Virus record (IMG/VR): IMGVR_UViG_3300006789_000154
Location: 1-24,226 of that record
Strand: one strand, 5' to 3'
DNA from: a virus
DNA length: 24,226 nt
Shown piece by piece: positions 20,159 to 24,226 of this stretch. The notes below the pieces were generated by a model. It ran no database searches. It saw only the letters and a list, made by a program, of their open reading frames with translations, and was not told the DNA's origin. The first letter of the stretch is position 1, and each line of letters starts with the position of its first letter. The translations under genes and the position numbers were made by a program.

Positions 20159-20581
20159 TTAGTCGATGCGGATCAAACCAGCCGCGCCGGGCGCTGGGAA
20201 AACAATGCGGAATGTGCCAGAGGTAACTGTAAAGTCACCGCCAAAATTTAGAACCGCAATCGAATTGTTGCCTACCGTTGTGTCGTTATAAATCAAAGCG
20301 CCAGCAGTTGTGAATGATGCTGATGTCCACTCTGGATTAGCAAAGTCAACATAAGCTGTTGTCCCGCTTGTACCAATCACTGGTGAAGTAAGTGTCTCAC
20401 CACCTGTTGTATACCCATTGCCAGAAGCAACTTCACCGCTTGTGGTATATGCTGTTGTTGCAGCACCTAATGACGCTGAAGAAGTATACAGCGCAATTTT
20501 TATTGTATCTGAATCCAGATCCTGTTCTTTTTGAAACAAGTCTTCTTTAAAACTTGTACACATTGCTTGTGCGATAGCCAT
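20159..20581 (-). CDS. Beta-rich virion protein (140 aa)
   Basis: Begins MAIAQAMCTSFKEDLFQKEQ, then strands and Gly/Thr/Ser-rich loops (KIALYTSSASLG, GNGYTTGGETLTSP, TTAYVDFANPEW, VTSGTFRIVFPAPGAAGLIRID). I recall this as a common small structural protein next to fibre genes in marine phages; a fibre-adaptor or capsid/tail-surface role fits. Two ATGs are adjacent. GGAGG lies 3 bases before the first and 6 before the second (20581), so the second is chosen. The start overlaps the stop of the upstream adaptor gene. Confidence 0.7.
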   Translation of the reverse strand: MAIAQAMCTSFKEDLFQKEQDLDSDTIKIALYTSSASLGAATTAYTTSGEVASGNGYTTGGETLTSPVIGTSGTTAYVDFANPEWTSASFTTAGALIYNDTTVGNNSIAVLNFGGDFTVTSGTFRIVFPAPGAAGLIRID

Positions 20582-21207
20582 CATAAACCTCCGTTATATT
20601 CTGCTGCGTAGTCTCGCTGCATCTCTTGTACAAATAATTGCACTGCTTCGTCAAATTGTGTCTTGTAAAGTGTTAAAGTTTCTCCAGCCTTCAGGAAGGC
20701 TGACGCTTCGTAAAGACACGCTGCTAATAACACATTTTCTGCGTTATCTCCAATCCAAGTATTTGCATTACTTGAACTCAATCCAGTTTCTGGAGCTATA
20801 AAATCAACTTGATAAGTTGATGTTGTCGCATCTGGAGTAGGCGCAACAGTAAAGGTTGTACCGCCAATCGCCGCTGTTTTAGTGCTATACATCTCTGGAA
20901 TGCCTTGAGTTGTAGCATTTGGCCAGTAGTCTCGCAAATATGAATCTACTCTGTGGTTTAAGTATGAAGTCACATTTGCAGCAATAATAGAAACTTGTCT
21001 AATCATCCTTGCAGATGGCACAGTGTAATCTGTTGTGCCTTGTACTAGGGCCGCTGATGCATTTTTTCTAAAACAAGGTAAATTAGGTAACCGCTGAAAA
21101 ATCATTTCTTCAGCCTGTGCTATGATTTGATCAATAGAAGTAGTCAACTCTGCGCTGTCATCTTCTAGAAAGTTTTCGATGTTAGATTTTAATTGCGTGT
21201 AATTCAT
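20581..21207 (-). CDS. Putative head-tail adaptor/connector (gp11/gp4 type, 208 aa)
   Basis: Starts MNYTQLKSNIENFLEDDSAE, followed by IDQIIAQAEEMIFQRLPNLP, a mixed beta region (DYTVPSARMIRQVS, FTVAPTPDATTSTYQVDFI), and a helical end with ENVLLAACLYEASAFLK and YKTQFDEAVQLFVQEM. The helix-bundle plus beta-barrel-like order resembles podoviral adaptor proteins that dock under the portal (T7 gp11 / P22 gp4 type); family assignment is by resemblance. Its ATG overlaps the stop of the Gly-repeat protein. A second protein of related layout (226 aa) lies two genes upstream, suggesting two neck rings or an ancient duplication. Confidence 0.6.
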   Translation of the reverse strand: MNYTQLKSNIENFLEDDSAELTTSIDQIIAQAEEMIFQRLPNLPCFRKNASAALVQGTTDYTVPSARMIRQVSIIAANVTSYLNHRVDSYLRDYWPNATTQGIPEMYSTKTAAIGGTTFTVAPTPDATTSTYQVDFIAPETGLSSSNANTWIGDNAENVLLAACLYEASAFLKAGETLTLYKTQFDEAVQLFVQEMQRDYAAEYNGGL

Positions 21208-22139
21208 TATCCATCACCCCAAGTTCCTGCGCCCCACGCATTATCTCCCCAGCCTGCCGCTGGGAATACTGCACCAATAGCTCCTACGCCTGCCGCGCCT
21301 GTTTCAGTTATCTCTGCAACAGCATCTGTATCAGTATTATCACCAATTGACCCTACGCCACCCAATCCAGTGACTGGACCAACAATAAGATTAAAGTCAC
21401 TACCAGCACCAGTTCCAATGACATGGACAGATCCAGTGCCAGATATACCAGATACTGGCATTTCAGATACTGCTGTCTCCGTTCCTGTCGCGCCTGTGCC
21501 AGCTACGCCTGTCGCAGTTAGTGCATTTTCCGGTGTGTAAGCCCCAATAGATCCAGTACCAACTGCTCCATCTGGCGTTGCAAAGGCTTTTAGAGATGAA
21601 TCCCCGATAGCTCCTGTACCAGCCACGCCGTCGGTAGTAGTGGCTGTGGCAAATATGCCAATAGCGCCTGTGCCGATAACACTGGTGGCAGCAATATCAA
21701 GAGATATGACAATTTCATAATCACCGATTGCGCCTGTGCCGACTGCTGGATCGATGGCAGGGTTTGGATAGGCCGCACCCACAGCGCCAGCACCAGCCAC
21801 TCCAGTGACTGAGATATCCATTTCTAACACAGACCCATGAGACACAACACCAAGCCCATGTATGCCCACTGGAGGGCGCTCTTGTATGGGTGTGAAGAAG
21901 TCGAAGTTGTACCCTATAAATACCTCTGCATTTTCGGGGTCTGTATCTGGGCGCGGATTGAATAGTGCCGTAGCATCGACAACATTCTTTGCGGGTGTGA
22001 GCTGTGGTTGTTTTGGCTCCCAATCATCTGGAGATACGCGAAGGCCATCCCAAGTAGTCATAAGATCCGTATACGGAACCTTTAGGCCACCTCTGTCGCT
22101 TATCGCTTGGGATTTTTTTCCTCTTGCGTATTTTGCCAT
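21207..22139 (-). CDS. Glycine-repeat virion protein (310 aa)
   Basis: The N-terminal 70 residues (MAKYARGKKSQAISDRGGLK, then DWEPKQPQLTP and NPRPDTDPEN) are a conserved basic/loop segment I recall from marine podoviruses, likely the virion-binding part. Residues 111-289 hold about nine copies of an 8-residue motif (VAGTGAIG, AVGTGAIG, AVGTGSIG, AAGVGAIG), spaced 16-27 residues apart by variable beta/loop segments. This looks like a repetitive beta-solenoid or extended fibre. The end (GWGDNAWGAGTWGDG) is Trp/Gly-rich. It lies between the two adaptor-like genes with overlapping stops and starts, so it probably belongs to the neck or tail. Confidence 0.65.
   Translation of the reverse strand: MAKYARGKKSQAISDRGGLKVPYTDLMTTWDGLRVSPDDWEPKQPQLTPAKNVVDATALFNPRPDTDPENAEVFIGYNFDFFTPIQERPPVGIHGLGVVSHGSVLEMDISVTGVAGAGAVGAAYPNPAIDPAVGTGAIGDYEIVISLDIAATSVIGTGAIGIFATATTTDGVAGTGAIGDSSLKAFATPDGAVGTGSIGAYTPENALTATGVAGTGATGTETAVSEMPVSGISGTGSVHVIGTGAGSDFNLIVGPVTGLGGVGSIGDNTDTDAVAEITETGAAGVGAIGAVFPAAGWGDNAWGAGTWGDG
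21273..21809 (-). repeat. Glycine-rich motif array (about nine units)
   Basis: In-frame recurring motif V/A-x-G-T-G-A-I-G across residues 111-289 of the 310-aa protein. Spacers differ in length and sequence, so this is an ancient or selected repeat; no simple DNA tandem array is present. Confidence 0.8.
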
Positions 22140-22819
22140 CAGTATAAATTCAGCGCAGTGGGCTGAACCCTCAGAGATACACCGTCATTATCTGATGACG
22201 CCGCAAAGCTAAATGCACGTTCATACATTTCGTTTAAAATAGAAAATTTTTCTGTTGCAAATTTCATTGCCAGCTTGCTTGCCAGACCAGCACATATGCA
22301 TTCATTCCAGCGATATGGAATATCTGGGTCTTGGTTGGAAGCAGTAACATCGTCAAGCTGCCTGATTGCCCAGTACACCATACTATATGTTGTCTTGTCT
22401 GGAACTTGCCAAAAATATGCGACAGGTGTGTATTGCTTATCAAGCATGTACTGGCTTGGCTTTCCGCCAGAATTTTTGTTTGGAAGCTGATTATAATCCG
22501 CAATCGATACACGGTTTATGATCTGATCAGACGTATCTGTTCCAGAGGTATCGCGGATCACAGCATCGATGATATCAATCGTCCCTACTGGCAGTGTATA
22601 TTGCAGCGTTCCATTAACAAGAGTCAAAGTCTGCTGCTCTACAGCCCAATAGTTTATACCCCTATTAGCCCACTCAGAGAAGAGTAGGTTGAGACTGCGC
22701 CGTGCAGACACAGCCTTGTCACCAGTTTGAGTTTGGGTATCAATACCGCAACGCTCGAATGCTTCAGTTATGATTTCTTCGACATTTGGTTGAAACGCCA
22801 CGGTCCCTGAAGTTGCCAT
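22139..22819 (-). CDS. P22 gp4-like tail accessory/adaptor protein (226 aa)
   Basis: Typical opening NVEEIITEAFERCGID, then ARRSLNLLFSEWANRGINYW and VEQQTLTLVNGTLQYTLPVG. The C-terminal part is helical (NECICAGLASKLAMKFATEK). This arrangement of an initial helix with EAxERCGI, a second helix ending in W-x-N-R-G-I-N, and a following beta domain is what I recall for podoviral gp4-like tail accessory proteins, which bind under the portal and close the head. AGGAG lies 7 bases ahead of the ATG. The stop overlaps the start of the Gly-repeat gene (TGATG). Confidence 0.72.
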   Translation of the reverse strand: MATSGTVAFQPNVEEIITEAFERCGIDTQTQTGDKAVSARRSLNLLFSEWANRGINYWAVEQQTLTLVNGTLQYTLPVGTIDIIDAVIRDTSGTDTSDQIINRVSIADYNQLPNKNSGGKPSQYMLDKQYTPVAYFWQVPDKTTYSMVYWAIRQLDDVTASNQDPDIPYRWNECICAGLASKLAMKFATEKFSILNEMYERAFSFAASSDNDGVSLRVQPTALNLY

Positions 22820-22828
22820 TGAAAACTC

Positions 22829-23242
22829 CTAGTATTCTTTGATTACCCTTAGAACCAGTTGATATGAGTCTCCTACTGCTCCTGCGCCAGCAGTCGTAAA
22901 CTTCACATCCCCAGTTGGGTTTGTTCCATACGACTTCGTTGAAGGAAGGCCACCAAACTTTGAAAAATCGTGATAACCAATATCGTCGTCACCAATATTC
23001 ATCAAGATTATGTCTACGTCAGCATCTGCCAAGATCCTCACGGTCATGCTTTTAATGACCCACCATCCTTCGATGATGCGAACAGCCGTGCAAGCTTCTC
23101 CATTCGCGTTAGGGGCGAGTGTAGAAACATCAATCTTTAGAACAGCACTTTCGTCGCCAGTATCAACATATTGATATTGGAACGCAAACACGGCCTCTCT
23201 GGTGCTATCACTGAGCTTTTTTACTGATACGATGTCAGCCAT
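22829..23242 (-). CDS. Conserved virion-operon protein (137 aa)
   Basis: A beta-rich protein starting MADIVSVKKLSDSTREAVFA. It has segments VLKIDVSTLAPN, CTAVRIIEGWWVIKSMTVRI, DVDIILMNIGDDDIGYHDFS and YQLVLRVIKEY. The strand content and the IGDDDIGYHDFSKFGG segment, which could bind a metal, are the notable features. I recall similar proteins beside the capsid in marine phages, possibly capsid-associated or neck proteins. AAGGA lies about 8 bases upstream of the ATG. The function is unknown. Confidence 0.6.
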   Translation of the reverse strand: MADIVSVKKLSDSTREAVFAFQYQYVDTGDESAVLKIDVSTLAPNANGEACTAVRIIEGWWVIKSMTVRILADADVDIILMNIGDDDIGYHDFSKFGGLPSTKSYGTNPTGDVKFTTAGAGAVGDSYQLVLRVIKEY

Positions 23243-23245
23243 TTG

Positions 23246-23434
23246 CTAGTCCTTCTTTTTTGCAGGACGGCCACGTTTCTTTGCAACTGGAGCGTCTTCC
23301 CAAGCCTCATTTACATCAGGCGTGGATGGATCGTCAGCTTTAAGTGTGCCATCTGATTTTCGAGCGCGAACTTTAACAACACCGATTCCTCGGGCTGCTA
23401 GTTCTTCTTCGGATGCGGGTTTGAACCTACTCAT
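23246..23434 (-). CDS. Small basic-tailed protein with AT-hook-like end (62 aa)
   Basis: Starts MSRFKPASEEELAARGIGVV. The central part is flexible and acidic (DDPSTPDVNEAWED). The C-terminus APVAKKRGRPAKKKD contains an R-G-R-P core flanked by Lys, the signature of an AT-hook minor-groove binder. The protein is likely disordered. Placed between the capsid-proximal small gene and the neck genes, it may bind DNA in the head or act as a small connector. GTAGG or AAGGAAG precede the ATG. Confidence 0.55.
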   Translation of the reverse strand: MSRFKPASEEELAARGIGVVKVRARKSDGTLKADDPSTPDVNEAWEDAPVAKKRGRPAKKKD

Positions 23435-23445
23435 AACCTACTTCC

Positions 23446-23670
23446 TTATGCTGCTGCGATTGTAGCACCAGTGTCAGAACGCTTCCAGTTTGTTCCGTCA
23501 GAGAAAGCTAGGATAGCGGCACCCGCCGCGCCGTTGGAAACAAATACAACCGTACCAGCTCCAGCATCTGAGGCAGATGGGGCATTTGCAACTGTGTAAG
23601 TAGGAACAATGATGTCACCAATAAAGCCATTGGTGGAAGTAACTGGACCTGTAAATGTAGTATTAGCCAT
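23446..23670 (-). CDS. Small capsid-proximal decoration/fibre-like protein (74 aa)
   Basis: Starts MANTTFTGPVTSTNGFIGDI and continues VANAPSASDAGAGTVVFVSN, AAILAFSDGTNWKRSDTG. I recall this signature (TFTGPVxSxNGF, then PSAS-AG-GTVVFVSNGAAG, AFSDGTNW) from small marine phage head or fibre-tip proteins, so a capsid decoration or head fibre is likely. The ATG at 23670 has AAGG 8 bases upstream; an in-frame extension of 15 codons lies in non-coding-like sequence and is rejected. It is the first gene after the terminator that follows the capsid gene. Confidence 0.65.
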   Translation of the reverse strand: MANTTFTGPVTSTNGFIGDIIVPTYTVANAPSASDAGAGTVVFVSNGAAGAAILAFSDGTNWKRSDTGATIAAA

Positions 23671-23853
23671 TTTTAGTACCTTTTTGCATAAGGATTTGCT
23701 TTGCAGTCTATGCAACGTCAGGTGGGCAAGTAAACCTGTCTACAAAGCTGATATGATGCCCTTCCAAAAAATATACATCACATCCAAACAAAAAGAAAGA
23801 GGCGATCCGAAGACCGCCTCAATCAAACCTAACAGAGAGGAGAAGTTAGGTAA
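23671..23853 (-). other. Intergenic region downstream of capsid gene
   Basis: A 183-bp non-coding stretch on the late strand, the longest in the window. It holds the strong terminator at 23790-23820 and, after it, about 120 bp leading to the ATG at 23670. I see no convincing -35/-10 pair for restarting transcription, so the downstream genes may depend on read-through or on a promoter type I cannot recognise. Confidence 0.6.
23790..23820 (-). terminator. Rho-independent terminator after the capsid gene
   Basis: Read on the minus strand: GAGGCGGTC-TTCG-GATCGCCTC, a 9-bp stem with one G-U pair and a UUCG loop, followed by TTTCTTTTT. It lies 33 bases after the capsid stop codon and should trim or stop most transcripts there, raising the capsid share relative to downstream genes. 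Confidence 0.9.
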
Positions 23854-24226
23854 TTAAGCGCCTTGTGATCCGAAGACCCCACGCCAGTCAGTAGCACCGA
23901 AGCTGTAACGCTCACGCACTTTGTAGCGCACGTTGCCAGTTTCGAAGTCACCTTCCATGCCTTTTTTCATAGGCGAGCGTTGGAACATTTTCAGACCATC
24001 AGGAATATCCGTTTGGACAAACCACTGATCGCTGTCTGTTAGACGGCGCATAATGTGGTAGCCTTTTGGGAGATACCCACCTTGACGAATCGCGTTGATA
24101 TCGTTGTCAGCAGTAGCAGTGCGAAGCTGAGATTCCAGCAAACGCTCTGCAACAAAAGTGTAAGCTGTTGGAATAACCAACTGCGTACCCTGCGCTGCAA
24201 CGCGAAGACCGCGATCATCTTTCATG
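23854..24226 (-). CDS. Major capsid protein, C-terminal part (cut by window edge)
   Basis: The last 123 or so codons of a capsid protein. Visible are PTAYTFVAERLLESQLRTA, NAIRQGGYLPKGYHIMRRLT, and the diagnostic end DSDQWFVQTDIPDGLKMFQR, then GMEGDFETGNVRYKVRERYS and FGATDWRGVFGSQGA. The W-F-x-x-T-D-x-P-x-G and RYKxRERYSFG segments match my memory of the HK97-fold Mu-type/marine podovirus capsid family. The frame is open to the right edge, so the true start lies outside. The strong terminator directly after the stop fits a highly expressed gene. Confidence 0.78.
   Translation of the reverse strand, partial: MKDDRGLRVAAQGTQLVIPTAYTFVAERLLESQLRTATADNDINAIRQGGYLPKGYHIMRRLTDSDQWFVQTDIPDGLKMFQRSPMKKGMEGDFETGNVRYKVRERYSFGATDWRGVFGSQGA

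Noticed and set aside
21193-21540. Plus-strand open frame rich in Pro/Ala/Ser opposite the glycine-repeat gene
   Set aside because: It is the antisense image of the Gly-repeat coding sequence; low complexity and lacking its own ribosome binding site or context.
23400-23435. tRNA-like GGTTTGAAC segment
   Set aside because: No cloverleaf arms around it, and it is within a coding gene.
1-24226. CRISPR array, insertion sequence, integrase or attachment site
   Set aside because: No regularly spaced short repeats in non-coding DNA, no transposase or integrase motifs and no tRNA-like site were seen.

Overview
The window reads as about 24 kb of a tailed-phage genome, probably a marine podovirus-like phage of the HMO-2011 / uncultured pelagic type. 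That placement rests on recalled resemblance of several proteins (capsid C-terminus, gp4-like adaptors, S74 fibre, GTA-type holin, small virion proteins) and no search was run. Nothing points to a bacterial chromosome: there are no rRNA or tRNA genes, no insertion sequences, no CRISPR array and no integrase. Genes are packed with ATGA, TGATG or TAATG junctions. The host is not determined; a marine alphaproteobacterium is a guess from the phage type.

Layout. (1) Positions 1-4893, plus strand: an early or DNA-metabolism arm. It starts with the C-terminal part of a nuclease-like protein with two cysteine clusters (cut by the window edge). A small helical protein, a DEAH-type SF2 helicase with a zinc ribbon, an overlapping VRR-NUC nuclease and two very small ORFs follow. 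Next come two transcription units, each preceded by the same 22-bp block containing a TGACA-AC-TGTCA palindrome and each starting with a purine-rich GAGAGAGG leader. The first encodes a C39/papain-like cysteine protease-like protein and ends in a perfect TTCG-loop terminator. The second encodes a probable OB-fold protein and two small proteins. (2) Positions 4896-24226, minus strand: the late arm, read right to left. It begins with the C-terminus of the major capsid protein (cut by the window edge) followed by a strong TTCG terminator. Then come small head/neck proteins, two gp4/gp11-like adaptors flanking a glycine-repeat protein, a small beta-rich protein, and a 948-aa tail fibre with an S74 autoprocessing chaperone. 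A lysis block of small membrane proteins, a 3TM holin and a GH19 endolysin comes next. A 707-aa beta-rich virion protein, small virion proteins, a GNAT acetyltransferase and three large helical or repeat-rich proteins (460, 538, 749 aa; candidate internal/ejection proteins) complete the arm.

The two arms converge with only 2 bp between stop codons at 4893/4896 and no terminator between them. Late transcription may therefore run antisense into the early arm.

The parts most worth following up are: the duplicated palindromic promoter block and the protease-like and OB-like genes it controls; the crowded lysis region, including a likely hidden 39-codon ORF; the two different tandem-repeat arrays in one virion protein; and the GNAT gene embedded in the virion operon.
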